Assembly (NCBI RefSeq): GCF_000407605.1
Contig: NZ_ASWO01000005.1
Coordinates: forward strand, 434,001-498,000
Reading direction: 5' to 3'
Length of the DNA stretch: 64,000 nucleotides
DNA from: Enterococcus sulfureus ATCC 49903
GTDB taxonomy: Bacteria; Bacillota; Bacilli; Lactobacillales; Enterococcaceae
A model generated the notes under the pieces. The model had not been told where the DNA came from and did no database searches. It saw only the letters and a program-made list of their open reading frames with translations. The position numbers and the translations under genes were made by a program. This document shows positions 36,154 to 48,724 of this stretch, one piece after another. Position 1 is the stretch's first letter. Each line of letters opens with the position of its first letter.

Positions 36154-39100
36154 TTAAATGGCATTTGTTGCAAATGCACGAGCTTCCATAACTTTCAAGA
36201 TCGCATCGGCTGTGTCAAGTGAAGTGAGCAATGGTACACCGTGTTCTACAGCTTCACGACGGATTCTAAAGGTATCTTGTGTTTGTTGGTTTCGATTTTT
36301 ATCCATGGTATTGATGGCAATTTGAATGGTACCATTTTGTAGTCGTTCAATTACGTTATGGTCTTCTTCATCTAATTTAGCTACTTCTTCCACTAACAGT
36401 CCATTGTCTTTGAAATAAGCAGCGGTACCTGTTGTAGCAGTCAAACTAAAACCAACATCGGTAAAGCGCTTGGCTAGTGCTAACGCCTCTTCTTTGGTTT
36501 CATCCGCGATGGTAAAGAATGCGGTGCCGTATTCTGGAATGTGTAATCCAGAAGCTTCAAAAGCCTTGTATAAAGCTTTTGCTAAGGTTTGGTCAGATCC
36601 CATGACTTCACCAGTTGATTTCATTTCTGGTCCTAAGTAAGTATCGACTTTATTTAATTTAGTGAATGAGAAAACTGGAGCTTTTACATGAACTAAATTT
36701 GGCGTAGCATACAATCCGTCTTCATACCCTAATTCTTTCAGACTTTGTCCCAAGATAACTTTCGTTGCAACTTGTGCCATTGGGATATTTGTCACTTTAC
36801 TTAAAAATGGTGCAGTACGACTTGCACGTGGGTTAACTTCGATGACATACACGTCATCTTCAAAAATAACGAATTGTACGTTCATCATCCCAATACAGTT
36901 TAGTCCGATCGCTAACCGTTTCGTATAATCTACAATGGTCTCGATGGTCTTTTGACTTAGATTTTGTGGCGGGTAGACAGCCATTGAATCTCCTGAATGG
37001 ACGCCAGCACGCTCAATGTGTTCCATGATCCCAGGAATCAACACATTTTTTCCGTCACAGATGGCATCGACTTCGCATTCTTTTCCAAGTAAATAACGAT
37101 CGATCAATACAGGATGTTCTGGTGAAGCTTTCACTGCATGTGTCATATAGCTTAGTAAATCTTCTTCATTGTCGACGATCTCCATTGCACGTCCACCAAG
37201 GACATAACTTGGGCGAACCAAGACAGGAAATCCGATATGTTTTGCAATTTCCAACGCTTCACTAGTATTTGTAGCGGTGTCTCCTAAAGGTTGCGGAATA
37301 TTAAGTTCTTTTAGGGCTTGTTCAAATAAATCACGATTTTCCGCACGATCTAGATCTTCGATCGTTGTGCCTAAAATTTTCACCCCTGCTTGATGCAATG
37401 GTTCTGCTAAATTAATCGCCGTTTGTCCACCAAATTGAACGATGACACCGATTGGTTGTTCTAAATCGATCACGTTTTGAACATCCTCAATCGTTAGCGG
37501 TTCAAAATAAAGTTTATCTGAAATCGAGAAATCAGTGGAGACGGTTTCTGGATTGCTATTCATAATGATCGCTTCATACCCTGCTGCTTGAATGGCTTTA
37601 ACAGAGTGAACTGTCGCATAGTCAAATTCGACCCCTTGTCCGATTCGGATAGGACCTGAGCCTAAGACTAAGATTGAAGGTTTAGTCGATCGGACACTTT
37701 CGTTTTCAAATTCGTATGAACTATAAAAATAAGGTGTCTGTGAAGCAAACTCGCCTGCACACGTATCGACCATTTTATAGACTGGAATAATTTGTTCAGC
37801 GATCCGAAATTCACGTACTTGTTTAGGCGTTGTTTCCCATAAATCCGCGATTTTATGATCTGTAATCCCGTATGTTTTTGCTGTTTTCAGCAGTGAAGCA
37901 TCAAATGGTTGACTAGATAAGGCGTGTTCTAGCTCGATAATGTGACGAAGTTTGTCTAAAAAGAACAAGTTGATCTTGGTCATTTCAGCGATTTCTTCGA
38001 TCGTATAGCCTCGACGAATAGCTTCTGCAAGATAGAATAAACGATCATCTTGTGCTTTGATCATTTTTTCCGTCAATTCATCATCGCTAACTTCACTTAA
38101 TTCTTTGATTTCCATATGGGTTGTCCCGATCTCTAAAGAACGAACCCCTTTTAACAATGCTTCTTCGATAGTTCTTCCAATCGCCATGACCTCACCAGTG
38201 GCTTTCATTTGCGTTCCTAATACTCGGTCTCCCGTTTCGAATTTATCAAAAGGCCAACGTGGGATTTTTGCAACGACATAATCAAGTGCGGGTTCAAACT
38301 CTGCATAGGTTGTTTCGGTTACTGGGTTTTTCATCTCATCTAAAGTTAAGCCAACTGCAATTTTCGCTGCTAATTTTGCGATCGGATAGCCAGTCGCTTT
38401 ACTTGCTAAAGCGGACGAACGCGATACGCGAGGATTGACTTCGATGATATAGTACTGGAAACTATCTGGATCGATGGCCAATTGGACGTTACAACCGCCT
38501 TCGATTTTTAAGGCACGGATAATTGTCAATGAAGCATCACGTAATAATTGATATTCATAGTCCGAAAGGGTTTGACTTGGTGCAAATACGATTGAATCTC
38601 CAGTATGAATACCTACTGGATCAAAGTTTTCCATGTTACAGACAACAATCGCATTGTCTGCAGAATCTCGCATCACTTCGTATTCGATTTCTTTAAAGCC
38701 TGCGATACTGCGTTCAATTAAACATTGCGTTACTGGTGAAAGTTTTAATCCATTTTCTGCGATGTGACGCAATTCTTCTTCGTTTTGACACATTCCACCA
38801 CCTGTACCACCTAGTGTGAATGCTGGTCGTACAATAACAGGATAGCCAATCGTTTTTGCAAAATCGATTCCTTCTTGCACGGTAGTGATAATCGCAGATT
38901 CTGGAATAGGTTGATCTAATTCTTGCATCAATTGTTTAAATAAATCGCGATCTTCTGCTTGATCGATGGCTGAAAGTTTTGTTCCAAGTAATTCGATTCC
39001 TAGTTCTTTCAATAATCCTGATTTTGACAATTCCATCGCCATATTTAATCCAGTTTGTCCGCCTAAAGTAGGTAAAATAGCATCTGGTCGTTCTTTACGT

Positions 39101-39333
39101 AGAATTCTTGACACGAATTCGAAGGTAATCGGCTCGATATAGACACGATCTGCTACTTCACGATCGGTCATGATCGTAGCGGGATTTGAATTCACTAAAA
39201 TCACTTCGTATCCTTCTTCTTTTAAAGCTAAACATGCTTGTGTTCCAGCATAATCGAATTCGGCTGCTTGACCGATGATGATCGGACCTGATCCAATCAC
39301 TAAAATCTTTTGAATATCTGTTCTTTTTGGCAT
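36154..39333 (-). CDS. carB: Carbamoyl phosphate synthetase, large subunit
   Basis: Makes carbamoyl phosphate from bicarbonate, ammonia (from CarA) and two ATP. 1059 residues built of two homologous ATP-grasp halves, each starting with [19 protein letters not shown]-like and [19 protein letters not shown] sequences; an oligomerisation region lies between (about 400-550) and a C-terminal MGS-like regulatory domain (about 935-1059) follows. The start is the ATG that shares one base with the carA stop (TAATG), with AAGGAG upstream; an in-frame ATG six codons earlier is less well placed. Located in the pyr operon, so this is the pyrimidine-regulated copy (pyrAB in Bacillus naming). Confidence 0.97.
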   Translation of the reverse strand: MPKRTDIQKILVIGSGPIIIGQAAEFDYAGTQACLALKEEGYEVILVNSNPATIMTDREVADRVYIEPITFEFVSRILRKERPDAILPTLGGQTGLNMAMELSKSGLLKELGIELLGTKLSAIDQAEDRDLFKQLMQELDQPIPESAIITTVQEGIDFAKTIGYPVIVRPAFTLGGTGGGMCQNEEELRHIAENGLKLSPVTQCLIERSIAGFKEIEYEVMRDSADNAIVVCNMENFDPVGIHTGDSIVFAPSQTLSDYEYQLLRDASLTIIRALKIEGGCNVQLAIDPDSFQYYIIEVNPRVSRSSALASKATGYPIAKLAAKIAVGLTLDEMKNPVTETTYAEFEPALDYVVAKIPRWPFDKFETGDRVLGTQMKATGEVMAIGRTIEEALLKGVRSLEIGTTHMEIKELSEVSDDELTEKMIKAQDDRLFYLAEAIRRGYTIEEIAEMTKINLFFLDKLRHIIELEHALSSQPFDASLLKTAKTYGITDHKIADLWETTPKQVREFRIAEQIIPVYKMVDTCAGEFASQTPYFYSSYEFENESVRSTKPSILVLGSGPIRIGQGVEFDYATVHSVKAIQAAGYEAIIMNSNPETVSTDFSISDKLYFEPLTIEDVQNVIDLEQPIGVIVQFGGQTAINLAEPLHQAGVKILGTTIEDLDRAENRDLFEQALKELNIPQPLGDTATNTSEALEIAKHIGFPVLVRPSYVLGGRAMEIVDNEEDLLSYMTHAVKASPEHPVLIDRYLLGKECEVDAICDGKNVLIPGIMEHIERAGVHSGDSMAVYPPQNLSQKTIETIVDYTKRLAIGLNCIGMMNVQFVIFEDDVYVIEVNPRASRTAPFLSKVTNIPMAQVATKVILGQSLKELGYEDGLYATPNLVHVKAPVFSFTKLNKVDTYLGPEMKSTGEVMGSDQTLAKALYKAFEASGLHIPEYGTAFFTIADETKEEALALAKRFTDVGFSLTATTGTAAYFKDNGLLVEEVAKLDEEDHNVIERLQNGTIQIAINTMDKNRNQQTQDTFRIRREAVEHGVPLLTSLDTADAILKVMEARAFATNAI

Positions 39334-40412
39334 TAGTTTTGCTCCTTCCAAGCATCCATCATTTCAATAAATTCATCGAATAAATGTACGGCATCATGTG
39401 GTCCAGGTGCTGCGTCTGGATGAAATTGTACACTAAAGGCTGGGTAATCACGATGACGAACCCCTTCAATCGTTCCATCATTGACTTCGATATGGGTAAT
39501 CAATAGTTTCTCTGGATCGATCGATTCAGCTGCGACCGCAAATCCATGGTTTTGTGAGGTAAAATCGATTCTTCCTGTCGCGATTTCACGAACAGGATGA
39601 TTCAAGCCGCGATGACCAAATTTCATTTTGTACGTATCCGCTCCATTGGCTAAGGCAAATAATTGATGTCCTAGACAGATACCAAAAATTGGAACTTTCC
39701 CTTGAATTTCTTGGATCATCTTCACAACTTCTGGTAAACTTTTAGGATCTCCAGGCCCGTTGGTAAGCATCACGCCGTCTGGTGCTAGAGAGAGGATTTC
39801 TTCAGCCGTTGAATGATAAGGTAAAACCGAAACATTACACGAACGCTTTGAAAATTCACGCATAATACTATGTTTTAATCCAAAGTCGATCATCACAACA
39901 TTGTGTCCTGTTCCTGGACTTGGATAAGCTTTTGCTGTTGAGACTTGTTGCACTTGGTTAGTTGGGAGAACTGCCGCTTTTAATTGGTCATACGCATGTG
40001 AAAATTCATCTCCCACATCGACAATACTGGCTTTCATCGTTCCAACTTCACGAATTTTTTTAGTCAAAGCACGGGTGTCGATCCCTGAAATACCCGGAAT
40101 GTTTTTTTGTTTTAAAAATTCATCTAACGTCATTTGACTACGCCAATTACTCGGAACGCGCGCATGTTCTTTTACGACAACTCCTTTACACGTTGGAATA
40201 ATAGATTCATAATCGTCGCGATTGACACCGTAGTTTCCTACTGTCGGATAAGTAAACGTAATAATTTGACCATTGAAACTTTGATCAGTGATCGTTTCTT
40301 GATACCCTGTCATACTCGTTGTAAAGACGATCTCGCCTACAACATTGATTGGCGCACCAAATCCTTCTCCTTCAAAATGTGTTCCATCTTCTAAAATTAA
40401 CCAACGTTTCAT
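39333..40412 (-). CDS. carA: Carbamoyl phosphate synthetase, small (glutaminase) subunit
   Basis: Class I glutamine amidotransferase that feeds ammonia to CarB. 359 residues: N-terminal CPSase small-chain domain ([16 protein letters not shown]), then the GATase domain with nucleophile Cys in [10 protein letters not shown] and the catalytic His in [15 protein letters not shown]. The usual Glu after HP is Asp here (HPD instead of HPE), a conservative change that I believe is common in lactic acid bacteria. Overlaps pyrC by 4 nt and carB by 1 nt. Confidence 0.97.
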   Translation of the reverse strand: MKRWLILEDGTHFEGEGFGAPINVVGEIVFTTSMTGYQETITDQSFNGQIITFTYPTVGNYGVNRDDYESIIPTCKGVVVKEHARVPSNWRSQMTLDEFLKQKNIPGISGIDTRALTKKIREVGTMKASIVDVGDEFSHAYDQLKAAVLPTNQVQQVSTAKAYPSPGTGHNVVMIDFGLKHSIMREFSKRSCNVSVLPYHSTAEEILSLAPDGVMLTNGPGDPKSLPEVVKMIQEIQGKVPIFGICLGHQLFALANGADTYKMKFGHRGLNHPVREIATGRIDFTSQNHGFAVAAESIDPEKLLITHIEVNDGTIEGVRHRDYPAFSVQFHPDAAPGPHDAVHLFDEFIEMMDAWKEQN

Positions 40413-41695
40413 TTGTCTCCACCTCTTTGATAAACTACCGTACCATCAACGAATGTGTATAAGGTTTCTCCAAATACAGTCCATTGATCAAACGGTGTGT
40501 TTGTTGCTTTTGATAAAAAGTTTGTTGAATCGATCTTATGTTCCGTCTCTAAATCTAAAATCACTAAGTCAGCTTTTGCTCCAATGTCTAGCGTTCCGCG
40601 ATCAATGTCAAATAGTTCAGCAGGTTTTTGACTCATCCAATGTAAAACTTGTTCTAGTGTAAAGATGTCTTTTTTGACAAAGTATGTGTACATCAAACTA
40701 AAAGCATATTCTGATCCGACGATTCCAAATGGTGCATGTAAGAAACTTTGACATTTTTCTTCGTGGCCATGAGGGGCATGATCAGTGGCGATACAATCGA
40801 TCGTACCGTCTAGTAAGCCTTCAATCAATGCTTGTTGATCTTCACTTGCACGTAGTGGAGGATTCATTTTGTAGTATCCGTGATCTGTCGGGATATCTTC
40901 ATCGATCAACAATAAATGATGCGGACAAACTTCACACGTCACATGAATTCCAGCCTGTTTTGCTTCACGAATAACTCGTACACTTTCTTTAGTGGAGACA
41001 TGGCAAACATGATAATGTACGCCTGTTGCTTCTGCTAAAAGTAAATCACGTGCGATTTGTGACGATTCTGTCACACTAAGAATACCTGGAAGGTTAAGCT
41101 CCTTTGCACGCTCTCCAGCATGCATTACCCCGCCAAACAGTAAGGATTCATCTTCTGTATGGGCGACAATCGCTTTATTCACTCGTTTGGCTTCTTTCAT
41201 CGCTTGATACATCGTACCGGCAGTTTGCACCCCAACGCCATCATTCGTAAATGCGAACGCGCCTTCTTTTGCTAAAGCAGACATATCCACAAGCTCTTCT
41301 GAACGTAAGGCTTTCGTAATCGAGGCATAAGGTAAGACATTTACACACGCATCTTTTGCAATTATTTTTTGAATATTCCGAAAATTATCGTTACTATCAG
41401 GGACAGGATCGACATTGGGCATCGCACAGATTGTCGTAAATCCGCCTCTAGCTGCAGCTAAGGTACCTGTTTTAATGGTTTCTTTATACGTATAACCAGG
41501 TTCTCTCAAGTGCACATGAACATCGATAAATCCTGGGGTAATCAGTCCGTTTTTTGCATCGATCACCTGATCAAATTGTGTGGGATCAAATTGTTTTCCA
41601 ATCGCGTGGATGTACTGGTCTTTAATCCAAATCTCTACCGCGTTCTTTGCTCCATTTTGTCCAATAATAAATCCGTTTGTAATCAGTTGATCCAT
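40409..41695 (-). CDS. pyrC: Dihydroorotase
   Basis: Closes carbamoyl aspartate to dihydroorotate. 428-residue class I (Bacillus-type) zinc enzyme: metal-binding [39 protein letters not shown], the [10 protein letters not shown] strand and [14 protein letters not shown] with the catalytic Asp. One nucleotide separates it from pyrB; overlap of 4 nt with carA. Confidence 0.97.
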   Translation of the reverse strand: MDQLITNGFIIGQNGAKNAVEIWIKDQYIHAIGKQFDPTQFDQVIDAKNGLITPGFIDVHVHLREPGYTYKETIKTGTLAAARGGFTTICAMPNVDPVPDSNDNFRNIQKIIAKDACVNVLPYASITKALRSEELVDMSALAKEGAFAFTNDGVGVQTAGTMYQAMKEAKRVNKAIVAHTEDESLLFGGVMHAGERAKELNLPGILSVTESSQIARDLLLAEATGVHYHVCHVSTKESVRVIREAKQAGIHVTCEVCPHHLLLIDEDIPTDHGYYKMNPPLRASEDQQALIEGLLDGTIDCIATDHAPHGHEEKCQSFLHAPFGIVGSEYAFSLMYTYFVKKDIFTLEQVLHWMSQKPAELFDIDRGTLDIGAKADLVILDLETEHKIDSTNFLSKATNTPFDQWTVFGETLYTFVDGTVVYQRGGDK

Positions 41696-42625
41696 TTATG
41701 CTTCCTCCTTATAATGCATGACCGTATCTAAAATCGCCATTCTAGCAAATACACCATTACTCATTTGCGTTACGATTCTTGAACGTGGTGCTTCGACTAA
41801 GTCACTGGCCAGTTCAACATCGCGATTGACTGGGGCTGGATGTAAAATAATTGCTTGATCTTTCATTTGTTGTTCGCGTATTAGTGTCAATCCATATTGT
41901 TGATGATACTGTGTTTTTGAAAATTGTTCTTGATTTTCGTGACGCTCATGTTGAACACGAAGCATCATCATGACATCGACAAATGTCACAAGTTCATCCA
42001 TGTCGACATATTGACCATAGTCATTAAACCTGTCATCAAACCATTCTTTAGGGCCTGAAAAGTACAATCGAGCACCTAAACGATGTAAGATCTTCATATT
42101 GGATTTAGCCACTCGTGAATGTCTTAAGTCTCCCACGATCGCAATATGTAATCCCTCAAAAGAACCAAATTCTTCATAAATCGTCATAATGTCTAGTAAG
42201 GACTGGCTGGGATGTTCACCTGAACCATCACCAGCGTTGATAATATGGGTTTGAATAGATGGGCTATCCAGTAACTCTTTATAGAATGCTTCTTCGTAGT
42301 GACGAATGACACAGATATCTGCCCCAATTGCGGAGAGTGTCAATACAGTATCGTATAATGTTTCTCCTTTTTGAACGGAACTCGTTGAAGCTTCAAAAGG
42401 AATGACGTTCATTCCCATTTTACGTTCAGCGATTTCAAAACTTTTATGTGTTCGTGTGCTATTTTCAAAAAATAGGTTAGCAACAAATACGTGTTGATAA
42501 GCTTGTGGCCATTCGTTTGCTTGCTTAAAGGCTAATCCTTTTTGGATCAAGTACAGCAATTCCTCTTTTGAAAATGGATCTAATGAAATAAAATGTTTTG
42601 TATTGGGTGCAGATAGTGTTTTCAC
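41696..42625 (-). CDS. pyrB: Aspartate carbamoyltransferase
   Basis: Joins carbamoyl phosphate to aspartate, the first committed step. 309 residues: carbamoyl phosphate site [34 protein letters not shown], and aspartate-binding [10 protein letters not shown]. The length fits catalytic chains that work without a PyrI regulatory subunit, and no pyrI is present. Confidence 0.97.
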   Translation of the reverse strand: MKTLSAPNTKHFISLDPFSKEELLYLIQKGLAFKQANEWPQAYQHVFVANLFFENSTRTHKSFEIAERKMGMNVIPFEASTSSVQKGETLYDTVLTLSAIGADICVIRHYEEAFYKELLDSPSIQTHIINAGDGSGEHPSQSLLDIMTIYEEFGSFEGLHIAIVGDLRHSRVAKSNMKILHRLGARLYFSGPKEWFDDRFNDYGQYVDMDELVTFVDVMMMLRVQHERHENQEQFSKTQYHQQYGLTLIREQQMKDQAIILHPAPVNRDVELASDLVEAPRSRIVTQMSNGVFARMAILDTVMHYKEEA

Positions 42626-42637
42626 CGTGTCGTCCTC

Positions 42638-43924
42638 CTAAACTTCGCTTTTTGCTTGATCAGGTAAAATCAAGTTTAAAAGAATACCTAAAACAGTAGC
42701 CAGTGCCATTGAAGAAAGTGTGAATGTTCCAACTTCAAAGACTAAACCGCCGATTCCTACAACTAAGATGACCGAAGCAATCAACAAGTTTTTCTTTTTG
42801 TCAAAATCAACTTTATTTTCAATCAAGATTTTTAAGCCGCTTGCTGCAATTACTCCGAATAAGACAAAGCTGATTCCTGAAATCACTGGGTTTGGAATAC
42901 TTAAGATCAATGCAGTTAATTTTCCAACAAATCCGAGCAAGACAGCAAAAACAGCCGCGCCTCCGATCACAAACACACTGTGTACGCGTGTAATAGCTAA
43001 AACTCCAATATTTTCTCCGTAACTGGTTACCGGAGGGCCACCAACAAATCCTGCTACGATCTGTGCAAATCCGTCTCCCATTAACGTTTTGTGTAAGCCA
43101 GGTTCTTCAAAAAAGTTTCGTTTCGTTAATTTGTTTAATACCATCAAATGACCAATATGTTCCGTCATGGTTACAAATGCAATTGGTGCCATGGTTGTAA
43201 TTGCACCAAGATAAAGCTTAGGCTCGTATTCGATAAATGGAACTTGAAAATCTGGTAAAGCGAACCATGCTGCTTGTTTGATGGGTTCAACATCTACAAT
43301 CCCTACCACTAAAGCAAGTAAGTAGCCACACACAATGCCTAGTAAAATTGGAATCAATCCGATGAAGCCTTTTAAGTACATATTGAAAAAAATCGTAATC
43401 GCTAATGTCGCAAGTGCTACAAATACATATTTAAAGTCATATACTTGAGCATCGGCAACAGTCTTGTACATCGCGTTATTCGCAGCATTAGCAGCCAAAC
43501 CTAATCCAATCACCATAATGACAGGTCCAACCACGATTGCTGGTAAAATTTTATCTAGCCACCCAGCGCCGATTTTTTTAATGATGAAGGACACGATCAG
43601 ATATACCGCTCCTGTTGTCATCGCCCCTTGTGCGATGGCCGGATATCCATCTGTTTTCATCAATAATTGCATCGCAGCGATAAAGGCAAAGCTACTTCCT
43701 AGGTAAGCGGGAATTTTCCCCTTAGTCACACATAAGTAAACGATAGTGCCAAGGCCTGAACTAACTAAGGCAATACTTGGATTAATGCCGACTAAAATCG
43801 GAACTAAGACGGTTGCACCAAACATCGTAAATAAATGTTGTAGACTTAATCCGATCCAGTGTACTGGTTTTGGTCGGTCATGTATATCTAATACAGCATC
43901 ATGGTTGCGAAACTTTTGACTCAT
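42638..43924 (-). CDS. pyrP: Uracil permease
   Basis: NCS2-family uracil:H+ symporter. 428 residues, about 12-14 membrane helices; it has the family motif region around QIVAGFVGGPPVTSYGENIGVLAITRVHS and the TM3 segment IPAYLGSSFAFIAAM. It lies between pyrR and pyrB, with only 5 and 12 nt to its neighbours, so it is under the same leader attenuator. Confidence 0.95.
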   Translation of the reverse strand: MSQKFRNHDAVLDIHDRPKPVHWIGLSLQHLFTMFGATVLVPILVGINPSIALVSSGLGTIVYLCVTKGKIPAYLGSSFAFIAAMQLLMKTDGYPAIAQGAMTTGAVYLIVSFIIKKIGAGWLDKILPAIVVGPVIMVIGLGLAANAANNAMYKTVADAQVYDFKYVFVALATLAITIFFNMYLKGFIGLIPILLGIVCGYLLALVVGIVDVEPIKQAAWFALPDFQVPFIEYEPKLYLGAITTMAPIAFVTMTEHIGHLMVLNKLTKRNFFEEPGLHKTLMGDGFAQIVAGFVGGPPVTSYGENIGVLAITRVHSVFVIGGAAVFAVLLGFVGKLTALILSIPNPVISGISFVLFGVIAASGLKILIENKVDFDKKKNLLIASVILVVGIGGLVFEVGTFTLSSMALATVLGILLNLILPDQAKSEV

Positions 43925-43929
43925 GTTCT

Positions 43930-44472
<543 letters not shown>

Positions 44473-44486
44473 TTATTTTTGGCCAT

Positions 44487-44663
44487 AAAAAAACTCCTAC
44501 CTTCTCGCAAAGGCAGGAGTGAATGTCAGATTGTAGACAGAAGATTGATGTATCGCAATACACCGAAATAATTAGATCTGTGGATACACGCATGTATCAC
44601 AGGACTAATTCACACCTTTTTAGCCTCACGGGACTATCTTTAAAGGAATTTCTTATTTGATTT
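44487..44663 (-). promoter_or_regulatory. PyrR-binding attenuator of the pyr operon
   Basis: The leader carries a perfect PyrR-binding loop consensus (ARUCCNGNGAGGYU), AGTCCCGTGAGGCT at 44622-44635, and ends in a terminator (ACTCCTGCCTT with AAGGTAGGAGT, then T-run) at 44487-44520, 26 nt before the pyrR start codon. With UMP-bound PyrR the loop stem forms and the terminator follows. Unlike Bacillus subtilis, the pyrR-pyrP and pyrP-pyrB junctions are too short for further attenuators. Confidence 0.92.
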
Positions 44664-44669
44664 GTATTT

Positions 44670-44698
44670 ACTATACCCTTTGTTTTTTAAAAAATCAA
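44670..44698 (-). promoter_or_regulatory. Promoter of the pyr operon
   Basis: TTGATT (44693-44698), 17-nt spacer, TATAGT (44670-44675). The -35 box overlaps the stop codon region of the upstream rluD gene. Confidence 0.8.
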
Positions 44699-45603
44699 CT
44701 GTTTTTTCGAAGATTTTCTAAAACTTCTTCAAAAGCTTTTGGTAGTGGTGCTTCAAAAACCATGGATTCATTGGTTTTTGGATGCGTAAAGCCTAAAAGT
44801 TTCGCATGTAGCAATTGTCCATTTGTTTTCAATGTTTTTTTAGGACCATATACTGGGTCTCCTGCTAAAGGATAGCCGATATATTGCATGTGTACACGAA
44901 TTTGATGAGTACGTCCAGTCTCAAGCTGCAATTCAACTAAGGTAAATTGGTCGAAACGCTCTAAAACGGTAAAATGTGTAACAGCTTGTTTGCCATCTTC
45001 ACGCACCGCTTGCATTTTACGGTCAACTTTTGAACGACCGATCGGCGCATCGATACGCCCTTTATCATGGCCAATCGAACCATGAACCAATGCGATATAT
45101 TTGCGTAAAGAAGTTTTATCTTTTAATTGTTGAGCCAATGACTCATGTGCTTGATCATTTTTCGCTACCATCAATAGACCAGATGTATCTTTGTCGATGC
45201 GATGCACGATTCCTGGACGAATCACGTCATTGATACTAGAAAGAGACGTCAAATGATACAATAAAGCATTGACGAGCGTTTGATCAGGATGACCTGCTGA
45301 AGGATGAACGACCATTCCTTGTGGTTTATTGATCACTGCGACATCTTCATCTTCATAGACGATTTCTAATGGAATATCTTGTGCTTCTAAAGTCAATTCT
45401 TTGACTTCTGGGATAGTAATTAGGATATGATCGCCTTTTTTTACTTTATAATTCGCACGGCTTACTGTCCCATTGACAAATACACATCCTTCTTTTAACC
45501 ACTGTGTAATTTGTGAGCGACTATGATTGTGTAACGTAGTGGCTAGGGCTTTATCAATTCGCCCTGTCTGATCGGTAATGATAACTTCAAGTTCATTTTG
45601 CAT
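44695..45603 (-). CDS. RluD-type ribosomal large-subunit pseudouridine synthase
   Basis: Isomerises uridines in 23S rRNA. 302 residues: N-terminal S4 RNA-binding domain (GRIDKALATTLHNHSRSQITQWLKEGCVFVNG) and the RluA-family catalytic domain with PGIVHRIDKDTSGLLMVAKN containing the catalytic Asp; late motif GRTHQIRVHMQYIGYPLAGDPVYG. Overlaps lspA by 11 nt, so the pair is coupled, an arrangement common in Firmicutes (lspA-rluD-pyrR). Confidence 0.94.
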   Translation of the reverse strand: MQNELEVIITDQTGRIDKALATTLHNHSRSQITQWLKEGCVFVNGTVSRANYKVKKGDHILITIPEVKELTLEAQDIPLEIVYEDEDVAVINKPQGMVVHPSAGHPDQTLVNALLYHLTSLSSINDVIRPGIVHRIDKDTSGLLMVAKNDQAHESLAQQLKDKTSLRKYIALVHGSIGHDKGRIDAPIGRSKVDRKMQAVREDGKQAVTHFTVLERFDQFTLVELQLETGRTHQIRVHMQYIGYPLAGDPVYGPKKTLKTNGQLLHAKLLGFTHPKTNESMVFEAPLPKAFEEVLENLRKNS

Positions 45604-46060
45604 AATGTGTTCCTTTCAAGCGATCTTCTAAGATCGTATAAATAAAAATTAAAATAACACCAATCGATAGTGCCATATCAGCAACATTAAAAATTGGAAA
45701 TGAAATAAACTCCGTTTGGAACATGTCGACGACGAATCCTAAACGAATCCGGTCGATAAAATTTCCAATAGCTCCTGCTAAAATCAAGGCTAAGCCTAAT
45801 GAAAATAACCAATGCCCATGACGATTACGATAGAGTAAGTAACTAACGACTACGACGGCGATAATCGTAATAATGGTAAAAAAAGTTTGTTTCCCTTCAA
45901 ATAAGCTCCAAGCAGCACCTGTATTTTGCAAGTAAGTAAAGGATAATACGTGAGGGATCACTGTAACCGATTCTCCAAGTGCTAAATGAGCGACAATTTG
46001 ATATTTTACAAGTTGATCTAGTACGATCACAACTAAAGCAAGAATAAGATAAATAAGCAT
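45593..46060 (-). CDS. lspA: Lipoprotein signal peptidase (signal peptidase II)
   Basis: Membrane aspartic protease that cleaves prolipoprotein signal peptides. 155 residues with four membrane helices. The two catalytic Asp are in GNFIDRIRLGFVVDMF and FNVADMALSIG. Other signature: LDQLVKYQI near the N-terminus and NTGAAWSLFEG. Coupled to rluD. Confidence 0.97.
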   Translation of the reverse strand: MLIYLILALVVIVLDQLVKYQIVAHLALGESVTVIPHVLSFTYLQNTGAAWSLFEGKQTFFTIITIIAVVVVSYLLYRNRHGHWLFSLGLALILAGAIGNFIDRIRLGFVVDMFQTEFISFPIFNVADMALSIGVILIFIYTILEDRLKGTHYAK

Positions 46061-46078
46061 AGCATTCTCTCTTTCTAA

Positions 46079-46768
46079 TTATAAATCTAACACGTCTCTT
46101 GGACGAATGATTCCTTCTAAATTTCCATCTGGTTCACCATGTTCTGTAATCAAGATCGCTTCTAGCGTGCGATGCTCTTTAAATAACTGCTGAACAAAAT
46201 CGATTGTCGCGTCTCTTGAAACAAAGCGATAATTACTCTTCTTTCCCTCGACTGCCAAAAGATCTTCTACTTTAATATGTTCTAGATCCGGCGTGATATC
46301 CTCAAAATGCGTTGCAAACCAATAGCCTAACACACGCAAGGTAAGCAGCCCTTTGAATTGGCCTTTATTGTACAACGGAAATTGCGAGTAACGCTTATCG
46401 GCGACGATTTTTAACAACTCTTTGACTGAAAGATCAATTTCAAAACCAGTTACTGGTTTTTTAAATCGCGGGAGAACAGTTTCAGGTTCTGCTAATTCTT
46501 TTTCGATGGTTAAAATCCGATTGACGATCCATTCATTTGGTTCAGCAATAATAAAATCATCGCCGATTTGATCATGAACAATCGCATTACGTAATTGTGA
46601 GATTTGCAATAAATCCGCTTCATATTTTTTAACTGGTAAATGTGGATTATCTGAAAGAATACGCACCAATTGACTAAATCCAAGATTTTGGTCAGTTGGA
46701 TTTTTTTGTTGCAACCATTTTTCGATACGATTAAAACTACTTAAAAATAGTTGAGCGGCTTCGGCCAT
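46079..46768 (-). CDS. CBS-domain protein
   Basis: A 229-residue cytoplasmic protein. The C-terminal part (about 105-225) contains a pair of CBS-like repeats (SVKELLKIVADKRYSQFPLYNKGQFKGLLTLRVL, then RDATIDFVQQLFKEHRTLEAILITEHGEPDGNLEGIIRPRDVL), which usually bind adenine nucleotides. The N-terminal 95 residues are helical and contain an RNAIVHDQ motif. Role unknown. Preceded by AAGGAGG. It is 18 nt upstream of lspA, possibly co-transcribed. Confidence 0.8.
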   Translation of the reverse strand: MAEAAQLFLSSFNRIEKWLQQKNPTDQNLGFSQLVRILSDNPHLPVKKYEADLLQISQLRNAIVHDQIGDDFIIAEPNEWIVNRILTIEKELAEPETVLPRFKKPVTGFEIDLSVKELLKIVADKRYSQFPLYNKGQFKGLLTLRVLGYWFATHFEDITPDLEHIKVEDLLAVEGKKSNYRFVSRDATIDFVQQLFKEHRTLEAILITEHGEPDGNLEGIIRPRDVLDL

Positions 46769-46896
46769 CAGAAAAGCCTCCTTTTTTATGTGATCTGCTC
46801 AATTAGTATAGCTTAGTTTAATCAGAATGAAAACCACAATCCCTGAATTCTTATTGTTTCACAACTGTTTAGTTTACCATAATTTTATTTTGTTAA

Positions 46897-46929
46897 TAAA
46901 AAGACTTCTCCGTAAAGTACGAAGAAGTC
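46897..46929 (-). terminator. Terminator of fhs
   Basis: GACTTCT and AGAAGTC form a 7-bp stem with a 13-nt loop, followed by TTTTT on the minus strand. Confidence 0.8.
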
Positions 46930-46938
46930 AAACATCCA

Positions 46939-48606
46939 TTAAAATAAGCCAATTGCTTGTCCGGAATTTGTAACATCCATATTTAACGCTGCGGGAGCTT
47001 TAGGTAAACCGGGCATCGTCATCACATCGCCTGTTAAGGCAACGATAAATCCTGCACCTAATTTAGGCACAAATTCTCGAATCGTCAATGAAAAGTGATC
47101 AGGAGCACCTAATTTTGTTGGATCATCTGAAAATGAATATTGGGTTTTCGCCATACATACAGGCAAGTGATCCCATCCATAGGCAATAAAATCATTTAAC
47201 TGTTTTTCAGCTTTCGGACTCAAATTAACTTCTTTTGCTCCATAAATCGTTTTTGCGATAGTCTCAGTTTTATCAAGTAACGTATCTTGCGGAGAATAAA
47301 GTGGAGTAAATGCCTTCGTTTCTTGAGTCAATTGTACGACTTCACGTGCCAATTGTTCTCCTCCGGCACCACCTTTTTCCCAAACGGCACATTGGGTTAC
47401 AGGAACACCTTCTTGTTGGCATAGTGTGGTAAGTGTCTCGAACTCAGCTTTCGTGTCACTTGAAAATTCGTTGATGGCCACAATCACTGGAATCGTATAC
47501 CGAGACATATTACGAATATGACGACGAAGATTGGCAAAGCCTTTTTCTAAAGCAGGGATATTTTCTTGTGTTAAAGAATCTTTCGCTAATCCGCCGTGCA
47601 TTTTTAATGCGCGGATCGTTGCGACGATCACAATAGTATCAGGAGCCTTATTTAGATTTGGAACTTTGATGTCTAAAAACTTTTCAGCGCCAAGATCAGC
47701 TCCAAATCCAGCTTCTGTCACTGTATAGTCGCTTGTAGCTAAGGCTAATTTTGTAGCCATGATGCTATTACATCCATGTGCAATGTTGGCAAATGGACCA
47801 CCATGAACAAAAGCAGGCGTTCCTTCGATGGTTTGAACCAAATTGGGTTTTAATGCATCTTTTAATAATAATGTCAGTGCACCTTCAACCTTTAGTTGAG
47901 CTACGGTAATAGGTTCTTTTTTTGCCGTATAGCCAATCACGATTTTACCTAGACGTGTTTTTAAATCGGTCAACGAAGTCGCTAAGCATAAAATCGCCAT
48001 AACTTCGCTGGCTACGGTAATATCAAATCCATCTTCTCTAGGGACACCTTGCATTGGGCCCCCTAGTCCAACAACTACATGACGTAAGGCGCGATCATTT
48101 AGATCGACGACACGTTTCCATGTGATTCGTCTCGTATCAATACCAAGTTCATTGCCTTGTTGAATATGATTGTCTAATAACGCTGATAATGCATTATTGG
48201 CTGTCGTAATGGCATGCATATCTCCTGTAAAATGTAGATTAATGTCTTCCATTGGAATGACTTGAGCACGACCTCCTCCAGTCGCTCCACCTTTAACCCC
48301 CATAACAGGTCCTAGAGAGGGTTCTCGAAGTGCTAAAGTTGTTTGATACCCGATTCGGTTCATGGCATCCGCTAAGCCGATACTAACAGTAGATTTTCCT
48401 TCCCCTGCTGGTGTTGGATTGATGGAAGTCACTAAGATTAGTTTTCCTTGATCTTGACCTTCTGCTTTTTGAATCGTTTCATACGTGATTTTTGCTTTAT
48501 ATTTTCCATATTGTTCTAAATCATCTTCAGAAAATCCAACTTTTTGTGCAATGTCTATAATCGGTAGCATCTTGGCTTCCTGTGCAATTTCAATATCTGA
48601 CTTCAT
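46939..48606 (-). CDS. fhs: Formate-tetrahydrofolate ligase
   Basis: ATP-dependent synthesis of 10-formyl-THF. 555 residues. P-loop-like [18 protein letters not shown] at about 67-84, [33 protein letters not shown] and C-terminal [15 protein letters not shown] motifs. Start chosen at the second ATG, 6 nt after AGGGGG; the first ATG (two codons earlier) is part of the ribosome site itself. Monocistronic, own terminator. No purine-biosynthesis genes adjoin. Confidence 0.97.
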   Translation of the reverse strand: MKSDIEIAQEAKMLPIIDIAQKVGFSEDDLEQYGKYKAKITYETIQKAEGQDQGKLILVTSINPTPAGEGKSTVSIGLADAMNRIGYQTTLALREPSLGPVMGVKGGATGGGRAQVIPMEDINLHFTGDMHAITTANNALSALLDNHIQQGNELGIDTRRITWKRVVDLNDRALRHVVVGLGGPMQGVPREDGFDITVASEVMAILCLATSLTDLKTRLGKIVIGYTAKKEPITVAQLKVEGALTLLLKDALKPNLVQTIEGTPAFVHGGPFANIAHGCNSIMATKLALATSDYTVTEAGFGADLGAEKFLDIKVPNLNKAPDTIVIVATIRALKMHGGLAKDSLTQENIPALEKGFANLRRHIRNMSRYTIPVIVAINEFSSDTKAEFETLTTLCQQEGVPVTQCAVWEKGGAGGEQLAREVVQLTQETKAFTPLYSPQDTLLDKTETIAKTIYGAKEVNLSPKAEKQLNDFIAYGWDHLPVCMAKTQYSFSDDPTKLGAPDHFSLTIREFVPKLGAGFIVALTGDVMTMPGLPKAPAALNMDVTNSGQAIGLF

Positions 48607-48724
48607 GTACATCCCCCTATTTCACGAACAATTCAGAACTTTTTTGTTCTTTCATTAGTAGATTATCGTAAAAAACATAAAAAATAAAGGAAAATTTGGC
48701 GATAAATAAAAAAAGAGTGAGAAT